Part shown: piece by piece, positions 1 to 9,201 of the stretch
Layout: every line of letters starts with the position of its first letter
How positions within the stretch are numbered: the first letter of the stretch is position 1
Assembly: GCA_947499565.1 (NCBI GenBank)
Contig: CANMOV010000003.1
Coordinates: forward strand, 248,001-312,000
Source of the DNA: an uncultured Croceitalea sp.
Lineage (GTDB): Bacteria > Bacteroidota > Bacteroidia > Flavobacteriales > Flavobacteriaceae
DNA length: 64,000 nucleotides
Direction: 5' to 3'
Position numbers and translations under genes: made by a program
The notes under the pieces: generated by a model
The model's input: the letters and a program-made list of their open reading frames with translations, nothing else
The model's database searches: none
Told to the model about the DNA's origin: nothing

Positions 1-38
1 ACTAATTCACAGTAATACTAAATTCTAAACATTAGAAA

Positions 39-1361
39 ATGAAGAAAATTTCCTTATTATCCTTTTTCATGCTTGCCACAATTGGCACACTTTCAGCTCA
101 GGAAGTTGCCTATGAAGAGTATGATTTAGACAACGGTATGCATGTAATATTGCATCAAGATAATGGCGCTCCAGTAGTATCAACATCAGTAATGTATCAT
201 GTAGGAGCTAAAGATGAAGACCCGCAAAAAACTGGATTTGCCCATTTCTTTGAACATTTATTGTTTGAAGGCACAAAAAACATTGAACGTGGAGAGTGGT
301 TTAAAATTGTTTCTGCTAATGGAGGTAGTAATAATGCGAACACTACCCAAGATAGAACATTCTATTATGAAACTTTTCCTTCCAACAACCTAAAATTGGG
401 ATTATGGCTGGAGTCTGAAAGATTGCTTCACCCAGTAATCAACCAAATTGGAGTAGATACTCAAAAAGAGGTAGTGCAAGAAGAACGCAGACTACGTTAT
501 GACAATTCTCCTTACGGCAGATGGAGAGAACAAATGTTCATCAATCTTTTCAAAAAACATCCTTATAGATGGCAGACAATTGGTTCTTTAGAACATTTGG
601 CTAGCGCAACTTTAGAGGATTTTCAGAAATTTAATAAGATCTACTACGTACCAAACAATGCAGTACTTGTAGTTGCAGGTGATATTGATATTCCTGAAAC
701 TAAAAAAATGATTCAAGATTATTTTGGTCCCATTCCAAGGGGAGCAGAAATACAAAGAAACACTTTTGTAGAGGATCCTTTAAATGGTCCTATTAAAGCA
801 TCTTATAATGATTCAAATATCCAAATACCTCTTTTTATGATGGGTTATAGAACGCCAGCACAAACTGAGAAGGATGCTTATGTTCTAGATATGATTTCAA
901 CTTACCTAAGTGATGGTAAGAGTTCTAAATTGTATAAAAAACTTGTAGACGAAAAGAAAATGGCTTTACAAGTATTTGCTTTTAACGGTTCCCAAGAAGA
1001 TTATGGGTCTTATATAGTTGGAGGCTTACCAGTAGGTGACAATACTTTAGAGGATATTAAAAAAGAAATAGAAGAAGAAATTGTAAAAGTTCAGTCAGAA
1101 CTTATCTCTGAAAAGGATTATCAAAAATTACAAAATAAGTTCGAAAATAACTTTGTGAACTCCAATAGTAGCATACAGGGTATTGCTAATTCTCTCGCAA
1201 GGTATTACATGCTTTATGATGATACCGATTTAATAAATTCTGAAATTGATATTTATCGTTCTATTACAAGAGAAGATATCAAAGAAGTTGCCAGTAAATA
1301 CCTTACCCCTAGCAACAGAGTAGAATTAGAATATTTACCAGAACAAAAAGAAGCTAACTAA
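39..1361 (+). CDS. M16 family zinc metallopeptidase, active subunit
   Basis: A 440-residue secreted protein with a signal peptide at residues 1-20 (ending LSA-QE). The inverted zinc motif HFFEH lies at residues 69-73, and the third ligand is a Glu in the stretch KEVVQEE near residues 144-149, so the insulinase/processing-peptidase active site is complete. The C-terminal M16 domain (about residues 190-430) follows. The next gene begins 1 nt after the stop and encodes an M16 protein without the zinc motif. This matches the known bacterial two-gene M16B arrangement, in which an active and an inactive chain form a periplasmic heterodimer. Substrate unknown. Confidence 0.93.
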   Translation: MKKISLLSFFMLATIGTLSAQEVAYEEYDLDNGMHVILHQDNGAPVVSTSVMYHVGAKDEDPQKTGFAHFFEHLLFEGTKNIERGEWFKIVSANGGSNNANTTQDRTFYYETFPSNNLKLGLWLESERLLHPVINQIGVDTQKEVVQEERRLRYDNSPYGRWREQMFINLFKKHPYRWQTIGSLEHLASATLEDFQKFNKIYYVPNNAVLVVAGDIDIPETKKMIQDYFGPIPRGAEIQRNTFVEDPLNGPIKASYNDSNIQIPLFMMGYRTPAQTEKDAYVLDMISTYLSDGKSSKLYKKLVDEKKMALQVFAFNGSQEDYGSYIVGGLPVGDNTLEDIKKEIEEEIVKVQSELISEKDYQKLQNKFENNFVNSNSSIQGIANSLARYYMLYDDTDLINSEIDIYRSITREDIKEVASKYLTPSNRVELEYLPEQKEAN

Positions 1362-1362
1362 G

Positions 1363-3435
1363 ATGAAAAAGTTATTTTTATTTTCGATGTTGTCCTTATT
1401 TTTTGCAACATCTTTCGCACAAGTAGATAGGACCAAACAACCAGAACCAGGTCCCGCTCCAGAAATTAATTTACAAGAGCCCGTAACTTTTAGTTTAAAG
1501 AACGGTTTAAAAGTGATGGTTGTAGAAAACCATAAGCTCCCTAGAGTATCCATTCAGTTAACACTAGATAATCCTCCTGTATTAGAAGGAGAAAAAGCTG
1601 GAGTTCAAAGCTTAGCGGGTAGCCTTATGGGGAATGGTTCTAAATCTATTTCAAAGGATGATTTTAATGAAGAAGTAGATTTTCTAGGAGCTAGATTAAA
1701 CTTTGGTGCAACCAGTGCTTTTGCTAGTAGTTTATCCAAATACTTTCCTAGAATTTTGGAGTTAATGGCAGATGCTGCACTTAACCCAAATTTTACCCAA
1801 GAAGAATTTGAAAAAGAAAAAGCAAAGCTTATTACAGGTCTAAAAACCCAAGAGAATGATGTTTCTGCGATAGCCAGTAGAGTGCAAAGTGCTTTAGCTT
1901 ATGGTAAGAATCATCCAAGAGGTGAATTTACTACTGAGCAAACGGTTAATAATGTTAGCCTGTTAGATGTAGAGAATTTTTACAGAGATTATTTTGTTCC
2001 AGCTAATGCTTATTTAGTAGTTATAGGGGATATAGAGTTTGACCAGGTAAAAGAATTGGTTACCAAAAACTTTACGCCTTGGACCAAAGCTGTTCCGCCA
2101 TCATTGAGCTATTCTGAGCCAAAGGATGCACAGTACACACAAATTAATTTTGTAGATATGCCTAATGCAGTACAGTCTGAAATTTCTGTGCAAAACTTGG
2201 TTGACCTTAAAATGAAAGATGAAGATTACTTAGATGCTTTAATCGCAAATAGAATATTAGGCGGAGGAGCACAAGCAAGACTATTCTTAAACTTAAGAGA
2301 AGACAAAGGATATACTTATGGTTCATATTCTGGTATTGGCGACAATAAATTTGGTCCTTCAACTTTTAGAGCTACCGCCAGTGTGCGTAATATGGTGACA
2401 GATAGTTCTGTAGTAGAGCTTTTAAAAGAAATAGACAAGATTAGTTCAGAACCTGTTACATCAGAAGAGTTGGCCAATGCAAAAGCGAAATATGTTGGTA
2501 ATTTTGTAATGGCTTTAGAAAGACCGCAAACTATTGCCAATTATGCATTAAATATAGAAACAGAAGGATTACCTAAAGATTTTTACAAAACCTATTTAGA
2601 GCGAATTAATGCCGTTAGTATTGATGATGTGCAGAACGCTTCTAAAAAGTATTTTTCTTCGAGTAATGCAAGAGTGGTTGTTACTGGAAAAGGAAGTGAA
2701 GTACTGGGAAACTTAGAAAATGTGAAGCTCAATGGTAAAGCTGTTCCTGTACTTTATTATGATAAAATAGCTGAAAAAGCTGAAAAACCGAATTACGACA
2801 CCGCTGTACCGGAAGGAATTACGGCGACTAGTGTATTAGAAAAATACATTGAAGTAATTGGTGGAAAAGCTAAATTAGATGCCGTAGAATCTTATGCTAT
2901 GCTTGCCGAAGCAGAAATGCAAGGAATGAAACTAGAGCTCGAAATGAAGAAAACTTCAAAAGAGCAATTCATGCAAGACGTTAGAGTAATGGGTAACTCT
3001 ATGCAAAAGCAAGTAATTGATGGTGATAAAGGATATATGATGGCTCAAGGGCAACGTAAAGATTTGTCTGAAGAAGAATTAAAAAAGCTTAAAGAAGAAT
3101 CTGCAGCTTTCCCAGAATTGAATTATTTAATAGCTGGCGGAATAACTCTTGAAGGAGCCGAAGCAGTTGGTGATAAAAAAGCGTACAAACTTAAAATCAC
3201 TGATGAGAAAACTGTTTTCTACGATGTAGAAACTGGTCTTAAATTGCAGGAAGTAAACAATATAGAGGCAGGCGGACAACAAATGCAACAAACGTTGTCT
3301 TATGATGACTATAAGGAAGTTTCTGGAATCAAATTCCCGTTTAAGCTCGTTCAAACCATGGGGCCACAAAAATTTGATTTTATTGTTAAGGAAATCAAAG
3401 TAAATGATGGTGTAAATGCCGCTGATTTTGAATAA
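1363..3435 (+). CDS. M16 family protein, non-catalytic partner with C-terminal extension
   Basis: A 690-residue protein with a signal peptide (cleavage near SFA-QV, residue 19). It has the two M16 domains in residues about 30-470, including the R/Y-type motif LREDKGYTYGSYSG. The place where HxxEH should stand reads QSLAGSLMG, so zinc ligands are absent and the chain is predicted not to be catalytic. Residues about 490-690 form an extra domain. Its style (GGKAKLDAVESYAM, then a beta-rich repeat ending in a DYKEVSGIKFPF segment) resembles the LolA-like lipoprotein-carrier fold; this is inference from pattern only. Translationally close to the active subunit (1 nt gap), so co-expression is likely. 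Confidence 0.9.
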   Translation: MKKLFLFSMLSLFFATSFAQVDRTKQPEPGPAPEINLQEPVTFSLKNGLKVMVVENHKLPRVSIQLTLDNPPVLEGEKAGVQSLAGSLMGNGSKSISKDDFNEEVDFLGARLNFGATSAFASSLSKYFPRILELMADAALNPNFTQEEFEKEKAKLITGLKTQENDVSAIASRVQSALAYGKNHPRGEFTTEQTVNNVSLLDVENFYRDYFVPANAYLVVIGDIEFDQVKELVTKNFTPWTKAVPPSLSYSEPKDAQYTQINFVDMPNAVQSEISVQNLVDLKMKDEDYLDALIANRILGGGAQARLFLNLREDKGYTYGSYSGIGDNKFGPSTFRATASVRNMVTDSSVVELLKEIDKISSEPVTSEELANAKAKYVGNFVMALERPQTIANYALNIETEGLPKDFYKTYLERINAVSIDDVQNASKKYFSSSNARVVVTGKGSEVLGNLENVKLNGKAVPVLYYDKIAEKAEKPNYDTAVPEGITATSVLEKYIEVIGGKAKLDAVESYAMLAEAEMQGMKLELEMKKTSKEQFMQDVRVMGNSMQKQVIDGDKGYMMAQGQRKDLSEEELKKLKEESAAFPELNYLIAGGITLEGAEAVGDKKAYKLKITDEKTVFYDVETGLKLQEVNNIEAGGQQMQQTLSYDDYKEVSGIKFPFKLVQTMGPQKFDFIVKEIKVNDGVNAADFE

Positions 3436-3459
3436 ATCTTAGCACTATTTTTATAAGAA

Positions 3460-4353
3460 TTAAGACGCCTTTTGGGGCGTCTTTTTTTTGTTTACTAAAT
3501 ACACGCCTAACAGAATTACTAGTGCGGCAAAAAATTGCTTTAAGCTAAATTTCTCTCCGTCTAGTAATCCCCAAAAAATACCAACAATAGGTATTAAATA
3601 AGTGACGGAAACAGAAAATACAGCAGAAGATAGCTGTACTAGTCTATTAAACATTACTTTGGCAATACAAGTTCCAACTGCGCAAAGAATTACAACATAC
3701 CCCAAAGAACTCCAGAAAAATTCTCCGGTAGTAACCTCAGTGCTAAAAATTCCTGAGAAAGGAAGTACAATAAGTGCTGGTATCATAATACTTGCAAAAT
3801 TACCAACTGCTATAGCCATTGGCGAAACATTCTGAAGCTTACTTTTTATAATGTTAGCATTCCCAGCGTAACCAATAGTTGCAATAATAACAAATCCGGC
3901 GTACCAATAATTTTGATTTGGATTTACTCCTTTACCAAAGAATATTAAAAACCCTGCTCCTAATAGTCCAACTATTACTCCTATCAATTGGTTTCTTGTA
4001 AAGGAAATACTAAAAGCAAGTAATCCAACAAACAAAGTAAATAATGGTACTAAAGAATTCAAGATAGCGGCTATACTACTATCTATTTCAGTTTCCGCAA
4101 ATGCAAATAAAAACATTGGGAAGAAACTCCCAATAAATCCCGAAATAGTAACCCATTTCCACTCTTTCTTTGATATCGTTTTTAAAGACTTAAACCCTAT
4201 TAGAAAAAGAAATAATCCCGCGATTACTATTCGCGCAGAACCCAATTGAATAGCTGTAAACCCCTCTAATCCTTTCTTTATAAGGATGTAAGATGTTCCC
4301 CATATAATGGATAAAACAATAAGGTAAAACCATTTATTATTTTGTGCCTTCAA
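3460..4353 (-). CDS. EamA/DMT family permease
   Basis: A 297-residue integral membrane protein with about ten hydrophobic segments arranged as two EamA repeats (residues about 8-140 and 155-290). The N-terminal stretch IIWGTSYILIKKGL is typical of drug/metabolite transporter family exporters. Substrate cannot be read from the sequence. The start is TTG at 4353; no in-frame ATG lies near, and the first membrane helix begins about 8 residues later. The C-terminal codons overlap a terminator hairpin shared with the convergent M16 operon. Confidence 0.88.
   Translation of the reverse strand: MKAQNNKWFYLIVLSIIWGTSYILIKKGLEGFTAIQLGSARIVIAGLFLFLIGFKSLKTISKKEWKWVTISGFIGSFFPMFLFAFAETEIDSSIAAILNSLVPLFTLFVGLLAFSISFTRNQLIGVIVGLLGAGFLIFFGKGVNPNQNYWYAGFVIIATIGYAGNANIIKSKLQNVSPMAIAVGNFASIMIPALIVLPFSGIFSTEVTTGEFFWSSLGYVVILCAVGTCIAKVMFNRLVQLSSAVFSVSVTYLIPIVGIFWGLLDGEKFSLKQFFAALVILLGVYLVNKKKTPQKAS
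3462..3489. terminator. Rho-independent terminator, probably bidirectional
   Basis: Stem AAGACGCC (3462-3469), loop TTTTGG, stem GGCGTCTT (3476-3483), then a T run to 3489. It ends the plus-strand M16 operon. The converging DMT transporter gene ends at 3460, so its last codons lie inside the hairpin. Confidence 0.85.
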
Positions 4354-4432
4354 TTGGAATATAATTAAGGTGCAAAAATGGGGTATTTAATTCGAATTTC
4401 TTGCCTAATTTTACACTTGTAAAAACTATCCC

Positions 4433-4846
4433 ATGAGAACAGTTGCGTTTATTTTGTTTTTAGCCATTATCAGTTCTTGCAAGCAAGAAAAAAAAATAGC
4501 AGAAGGACCTTCGCAAATGGAGGAAGTTATGGCAATCCATGATGAAGTAATGCCAAAAATGGGAACGCTCTCAAAACTTGTAGCTGAGTTAAAAGAAAAG
4601 GTAGACAGCACTGATACAGGAAAAGAATACGAAATGGCTATGAAAGATTTGCAAGAAGCCAATAAATCCATGATGGATTGGATGATGGGCTTTGGTAACC
4701 GTTTTGATTCTGATGAAATACTGGAAGGCAAAGAACTTTCGCCTGAAAAACAAGTTTGGCTCAATGAAGAAGAAGAGAAAGTAAAAGAAGTAGCTAACAA
4801 AATTAATACTAGTATAGCTAAAGCTGAGGTCTTGTTAAAAGAATAA
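4433..4846 (+). CDS. Small helical lipoprotein of unknown function
   Basis: 137 residues with a lipoprotein signal peptide whose lipobox ends at Cys16 (IISSC). The mature part is highly charged and almost entirely helical in character (MEEVMAIHDEVMPKMG, then a KLVAELKEKVD segment, later a long Glu/Lys-rich helix), suggesting a short coiled coil anchored to a periplasmic membrane face. Homologues of this sort are common in Flavobacteriaceae, but I do not recognise a function. It stands alone between two minus-strand genes. Confidence 0.75.
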   Translation: MRTVAFILFLAIISSCKQEKKIAEGPSQMEEVMAIHDEVMPKMGTLSKLVAELKEKVDSTDTGKEYEMAMKDLQEANKSMMDWMMGFGNRFDSDEILEGKELSPEKQVWLNEEEEKVKEVANKINTSIAKAEVLLKE

Positions 4847-4932
4847 TTATCATAGACCCCAACTATTTCAGTCTCTTACGCAATAGCTGCTAGGGCTGGA
4901 GCATTCCAAAATTACAAAAGCAATTGAAGACA

Positions 4933-5373
4933 CTACTTGTTCGAATCAAAAACCTTATTTGAAGTTCTTTGGGTATAGGCTTTATGAACAATAGTCCACT
5001 TTCCCTGAATCTTGAGTAGCATAAAATAATCGATATAGGTACCTCGGCTTTTGGGGTGTGAAATTTCTACCTTGGCAACAGCAATGTTGTTTTCGTAATC
5101 TATAGCGATAATTTTTCCATCCTCTCCTGTTGGTTGTCCTTCTTTGGTATCTTTTATATAAGATTCCCCAGTCCAGATTCCTAGACTATCATTTTTCTTG
5201 ATATAATATAGATTTAAATCCTTGTGAAATGCGCTTCTTAGACGAGCTGGTTGTCCATTTGTAGAGCCTTCAATATAATCGTTTAGTGTTTGGGTGATAG
5301 ACTCCAAATCAGATTGGGCATTGCTATTTAGAATTCCCAGTAAAACTGCTATTAAGAAAATTAATTTTTTCAT
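4933..5373 (-). CDS. Secreted NTF2-like (SnoaL/lumazine-binding type) protein
   Basis: 146 residues. The start is ATG at 5373, which gives a clean signal peptide (MKKLIFLIAVLLGILNSNAQ); the longer open frame to 5475 would bury it. The mature part has the NTF2-like pattern: helix ITQTLNDYIEGSTNGQPARLRSAF, then strands with WTGESYI, AVAKVEIS, YIDYFMLLKI and KWTIVHKAY. Such proteins bind small ligands or act as accessory domains; the ligand is unknown. It lies downstream of the serine-hydrolase-like gene on the same strand with a gap of about 98 nt, so co-transcription is possible. Confidence 0.8.
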   Translation of the reverse strand: MKKLIFLIAVLLGILNSNAQSDLESITQTLNDYIEGSTNGQPARLRSAFHKDLNLYYIKKNDSLGIWTGESYIKDTKEGQPTGEDGKIIAIDYENNIAVAKVEISHPKSRGTYIDYFMLLKIQGKWTIVHKAYTQRTSNKVFDSNK

Positions 5374-5471
5374 GATTGTACATCTTAGATTGTTTTTATG
5401 ATTTGAGTAATGAATAATTTTTGTGCTGCTACAATAACCCCGTCTCTCTTCTCTTAAAGCAAGAAAAAATT

Positions 5472-7175
5472 TCATTTGGTTTTTATCAAACTCTCATGTG
5501 AAATTGCTTCTTTTTGGAACCAAATGTCTTCAATTCCATCAGTTGCCAGTTGAAATCCGGTTATAATAGCATTTGAATCTCTTTCAAATGCTATAGACGA
5601 AAAATATCTACGATTCCCAGTGAACAAATCAGGTGTTCTAGGGTCCAGTTGAATGGGCTCCAATCTTGGGTGGATTAATTTGAGTTTTCCTTCCTCCACA
5701 ATTAGGGAATATGAAGTGTCCAAGGCTTCGGCATAATACGTTCCAGTAAATCTGTTTAGATTCTTAGTCCAGCTTGCATTGGTGTCATATTTAATTAAGT
5801 GGAAGGTATCTCTCCCAACTGTCACTTCCATAGTCTTAGGGTTGGCTTTCGTATCAAAGCTCACGCTAACATCTTGCCAAGTAAGCATCTTAAAAGAATT
5901 GTTGCTTAGAGGTACAAGAGCGCTTTCATTCCCAGATGTTCTGAAATACCTTAAGGTATCGTTAGTGATATGAATTTTACGGGTTGAATGATTGGCAACA
6001 TCCCAATAATCTCCCTCAAATGTTGAAAGTTGTTTTTTAGATAATTTTTTCGAAGCTATTTTCTCAGACTCATTAGGATTTGAATCCAAAAAATCTTCAA
6101 TATAAAGGGCACTGGCTCCAGTACCTGCATAACCATTGTATTCGCCATCATTCCCCATAACAACAACGGCAAGATCATAATCGGGATAGCGAATCAGTTT
6201 ACTCGCATATCCTCCAGCAACTTCAATATGGGTTAATTTTTTGGCGCCTCTATAATTCCAATAACGATGCCCACCTGTATAAAGTGCTAAATTGGCTTCT
6301 TCTACCTCTTCTCCATTAACCACAGATAGCTTGTTAAATTTTTTGACCATTTCTTCCGTACCAATTTGAGGGGCTCTCAACTCTTTAGCCCAAAGACACA
6401 TATCTCCCACAGTGGTGTACAAATCTGACAAAAGCGTGTGGTGACGATTCATTGTTGAATTGTTGAAACTATCTCCCATGGGAAAATACCCTTGAGCTTT
6501 ATTGGCGATTACTTCACCCTCAGTATCAAATACAGAATTTCTCATCCCCAGTGGCGCAAAAATCTGTTTAGTAACAAAATCGGTATAAGGCATTTTACTA
6601 ATCTTAGCGATAAGATCTTCAAGAATCATGAAACCCGCATCTGAAAAACGTTGTACGCTGCCGCTATTTGGCGCAAATTTCTTTTGGTTTCTAATCATAG
6701 CATAGGCCTGTTCCCGAGTATAGACATCTTCAATCTTCCAACCGGCTAGTGCCTTGGAAACCTCATCATTATTCAATCCGCTGGTATGATGTATCAATTG
6801 CGTTATACTTATGGGGTTCGGAAAAGGCATTAAATTGGGCATGTACTTTCGAATATCGTCCTTCAAGGAAAGTTGACCGCGCTCCTCCAATAACAATAGC
6901 GCATATACGGTGAACTCCTTGGCCAAATCTCCTATGTGGAACTTTGTTTCCGTGTTAATTGGAACTTTATGTTCCAAATTGGCCAAACCATAGCCTTTTG
7001 TATAAACAATTTCTCCATCGTTAAGAACACCCACAGCTATACCAGGCTTGTTTTGCGTATCCCATTGTGAGAAAACAGCGTCTATCTGGGAGGGTGTAAT
7101 TTTTCTTTTTTTGACCTCTTGTGAAAAAGAGGTTACAAATACTAAACATAAGAATATAGTTACTAACTTCTTCAT
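5472..7175 (-). CDS. Class C beta-lactamase-like protein with degenerate active site
   Basis: 567 residues with a signal peptide (residues 1-19). Residues about 30-370 follow the serine-hydrolase/beta-lactamase fold: PGIAVGVLNDGEIVYTKGYG, a TKFHIG segment and the conserved HHTSGL. However, the SxxK motif reads D83-L-A-K86 (Asp instead of the acylated Ser), and the YxN motif reads F177-S-D179. The usual HxG/KTG region reads EVAGGYAS. A C-terminal beta-rich domain (about 390-560) follows. Likely a non-catalytic or repurposed member of the family. It shares the locus with a DJ-1-like lipoprotein and an AraC regulator, all on the minus strand. Confidence 0.85.
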   Translation of the reverse strand: MKKLVTIFLCLVFVTSFSQEVKKRKITPSQIDAVFSQWDTQNKPGIAVGVLNDGEIVYTKGYGLANLEHKVPINTETKFHIGDLAKEFTVYALLLLEERGQLSLKDDIRKYMPNLMPFPNPISITQLIHHTSGLNNDEVSKALAGWKIEDVYTREQAYAMIRNQKKFAPNSGSVQRFSDAGFMILEDLIAKISKMPYTDFVTKQIFAPLGMRNSVFDTEGEVIANKAQGYFPMGDSFNNSTMNRHHTLLSDLYTTVGDMCLWAKELRAPQIGTEEMVKKFNKLSVVNGEEVEEANLALYTGGHRYWNYRGAKKLTHIEVAGGYASKLIRYPDYDLAVVVMGNDGEYNGYAGTGASALYIEDFLDSNPNESEKIASKKLSKKQLSTFEGDYWDVANHSTRKIHITNDTLRYFRTSGNESALVPLSNNSFKMLTWQDVSVSFDTKANPKTMEVTVGRDTFHLIKYDTNASWTKNLNRFTGTYYAEALDTSYSLIVEEGKLKLIHPRLEPIQLDPRTPDLFTGNRRYFSSIAFERDSNAIITGFQLATDGIEDIWFQKEAISHESLIKTK

Positions 7176-7196
7176 GATATTTTGGTTTATAATAAT

Positions 7197-7985
7197 CTAT
7201 AATTGTTGTAATGTTTCAACGACCTTTTCCGCCACCAATCCTGCAGCTGTAGGGTCTTGCCCACTTATTAATCTTCCATCCGATACCATGAAGCCATCCC
7301 AACCTTCTTCGGAAAACTGAAAATCCCCGCCTCTCTCTTTTATGGTTTCTTGAATCGAAAAAGGAAAGGTTTTATAATATGCTGCATCTTTATTTTCAAA
7401 AATATCGGGGAACCCATTTATCTTTTTCCCAGCAAACAAATATTCACCATCTTTAGTTTTAAGGTTTGCAATACCTGCTGTGCCATGGCAAATCGCAGAA
7501 ACGATTCCATTATGTTGCTCATAAAGCTCCATGACGATTTTTTGGATAGATTCGTTTTCTGGCACTCCAAACATAGCTGCTCCGCCGCCGCCGTAATAGA
7601 CTGCTTTATAATCAGAAGCTTTTATTTCATTTGGTTTTTTTGTGGTCTCCAAAGCATCCATAAAATCATTATCATAGATGTACTTCTTCTGCAACGTATC
7701 CGAAGTACTGATATATCCGATTGGTATTGCCCCTCCTTCAGGGCTAACAAAATCGATTACATAGCCTGCTTTTTTAAACACCTCGTACGCCTGAACTATT
7801 TCAGAAAAATGATTTGAAGCGCCAATATCTGAATCACCATAAAAATGCGCATTTGAAACAATAAACAAGATTTGTTGTGTTTGGTCGGAGACCATACTAT
7901 TGCCATCTGAGGGCATTTCTGTATTTTGCCTACACCCTATAAAGAGAAAAAAGGCAATAAAAAGGGAATAAATGCTGCTTTTCAT
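7197..7985 (-). CDS. DJ-1/PfpI family (type 1 glutamine amidotransferase-like) lipoprotein
   Basis: 262 residues from ATG 7985; the open frame reaches 8006, but only through a TTG. The lipobox FLFIGC puts the lipid on Cys18. The flavodoxin-like domain carries the nucleophile elbow SAICHG with Cys166, preceded by an Ala-Met-Phe-Gly-rich GGGGAAMFG loop. This fits the Hsp31/class I GATase-like group with glyoxalase, chaperone or unknown activity. The lipid anchor is unusual for a group that is mostly cytosolic. It is followed after 21 nt by the beta-lactamase-like gene, suggesting an operon. Confidence 0.85.
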   Translation of the reverse strand: MKSSIYSLFIAFFLFIGCRQNTEMPSDGNSMVSDQTQQILFIVSNAHFYGDSDIGASNHFSEIVQAYEVFKKAGYVIDFVSPEGGAIPIGYISTSDTLQKKYIYDNDFMDALETTKKPNEIKASDYKAVYYGGGGAAMFGVPENESIQKIVMELYEQHNGIVSAICHGTAGIANLKTKDGEYLFAGKKINGFPDIFENKDAAYYKTFPFSIQETIKERGGDFQFSEEGWDGFMVSDGRLISGQDPTAAGLVAEKVVETLQQL

Positions 7986-8097
7986 TCTAATTCTTTTTAG
8001 ATTCAATTACAATACTATTTCGAATCAAAATGAAAGTAGGTTTTACTTATAAATTGGGAGTACGAATTTATAAATCAGGAAGGGAATTACGAAAATT

Positions 8098-9138
8098 TTA
8101 GGAAATGCTCTCTTTGTATTTTGCTGGAGTAGTGCTTGTTACCTTTTTAAAAACGGAGTAAAAGGTCGATTTAGAATTGAAGCCACAATCGTAGCCTACA
8201 GCTTCTAGTTTGATGTTGGCATTGGACTCAATTAAATGTTGGGCTTCCTTAACGCGATATTCATTTATTAATGTTGTAAAGCTCTTTCCCAAGTTATCAT
8301 TAATCAATTGGGAGAGCGTGTGAGGAAGAATATTCATTCTGCTCGCTACATCTGAGAGCTTAAGATTCGCATCTGTAAATAATTTTTCCTTATCTAAAAG
8401 ATAGTTCAATTGTTCCGAAAGGCTTTCTGCCTCTGCAGGTTCTATTTTTTTATTGGAATACTTAAAGGATTTGTCAAAAATTGCACTCTTAGTTTTTCGA
8501 AAATGAATCAATAAAAAAAGTAAATAAAAAATGAATGAAAAGGACAAAGCTCCTACAATATATGAAGTATAGGACACCGTTTTATAAGCTATCCAAATAA
8601 TCAGGTTTCCTAAAAAAACGCTTAGCACCCAAAAATCTAGACTGGATAATTTTTCATTTCTCTTAAAGATTTTGCCAATAGTCTGTCTTATAACCCATCC
8701 GGTAGCAATAATATAAAATATCCAAATTGTATAGATTATTGTCATCCAGTGAAGCTTACCTAAAACAAGGGGGTCATGTGTTTCAGGATATAAAACACCT
8801 ACGGAAATAGATAGTGTAGCTAATAACAAAAAGTGAAGTTTCCAAAAACGGATTTTAGCGTCTTGGCGCACAGTGGATTTAATATAAAAATATAGCGCTG
8901 GACCAATTAGAATACAGGCAACTAATCCAACCTTAATAAATATTTGAGCTAAATCATCATTAAAATAATAAAATACCGATTTGCCCACTCTAATAGCAAG
9001 CATTAAGAGCAGGAAACCAAAAAAGAAATTAGAATTATTATTCGATTTTTTAACGAAAAAGAAATAAAAACTGATTAACAAAGCATTGAAAACCCCTAAA
9101 GCGCTAAAAAAGAATAATAACTCATTGGAAATGTTCAT
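8098..9138 (-). CDS. Membrane-anchored AraC family transcriptional regulator
   Basis: 346 residues. The N-terminal 215 residues hold about six or seven hydrophobic helices (e.g. FFFSALGVFNALLISFYFFF), and the C-terminal 100 residues are an AraC double helix-turn-helix (LKLSDVASRMNILPHTLSQLIND, then EAVGYDCGFNSKSTFYSVFKK). This 7TM-AraC layout is common in Bacteroidota and lets a membrane sensor act directly on DNA. It lies just upstream of the DJ-1-like and beta-lactamase-like genes on the same strand, so these are its likeliest targets (inference). Confidence 0.9.
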   Translation of the reverse strand: MNISNELLFFFSALGVFNALLISFYFFFVKKSNNNSNFFFGFLLLMLAIRVGKSVFYYFNDDLAQIFIKVGLVACILIGPALYFYIKSTVRQDAKIRFWKLHFLLLATLSISVGVLYPETHDPLVLGKLHWMTIIYTIWIFYIIATGWVIRQTIGKIFKRNEKLSSLDFWVLSVFLGNLIIWIAYKTVSYTSYIVGALSFSFIFYLLFLLIHFRKTKSAIFDKSFKYSNKKIEPAEAESLSEQLNYLLDKEKLFTDANLKLSDVASRMNILPHTLSQLINDNLGKSFTTLINEYRVKEAQHLIESNANIKLEAVGYDCGFNSKSTFYSVFKKVTSTTPAKYKESIS

Positions 9139-9201
9139 ATTCTATTGAAGGTTTCTATAAATGTAGCAAAAATCGTAATGACAAAAATTCAGCAGTCTAT
9201 T

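Noticed and set aside
1363-3435. Second M16 protein as a pseudogene because the zinc motif is missing
   Set aside because: The reading frame is intact and the active/inactive M16 pair is a well-known arrangement.
4426-4800. Ser-rich open frame opposite the small lipoprotein
   Set aside because: A Ser-rich translation is the usual reverse reading of Glu-rich helix codons; the plus-strand lipoprotein is the real gene.
7350-7817. Open frame of 155 codons opposite the DJ-1-like gene
   Set aside because: Antisense shadow of a gene with clear motifs; it lacks a promoter and a recognisable fold.
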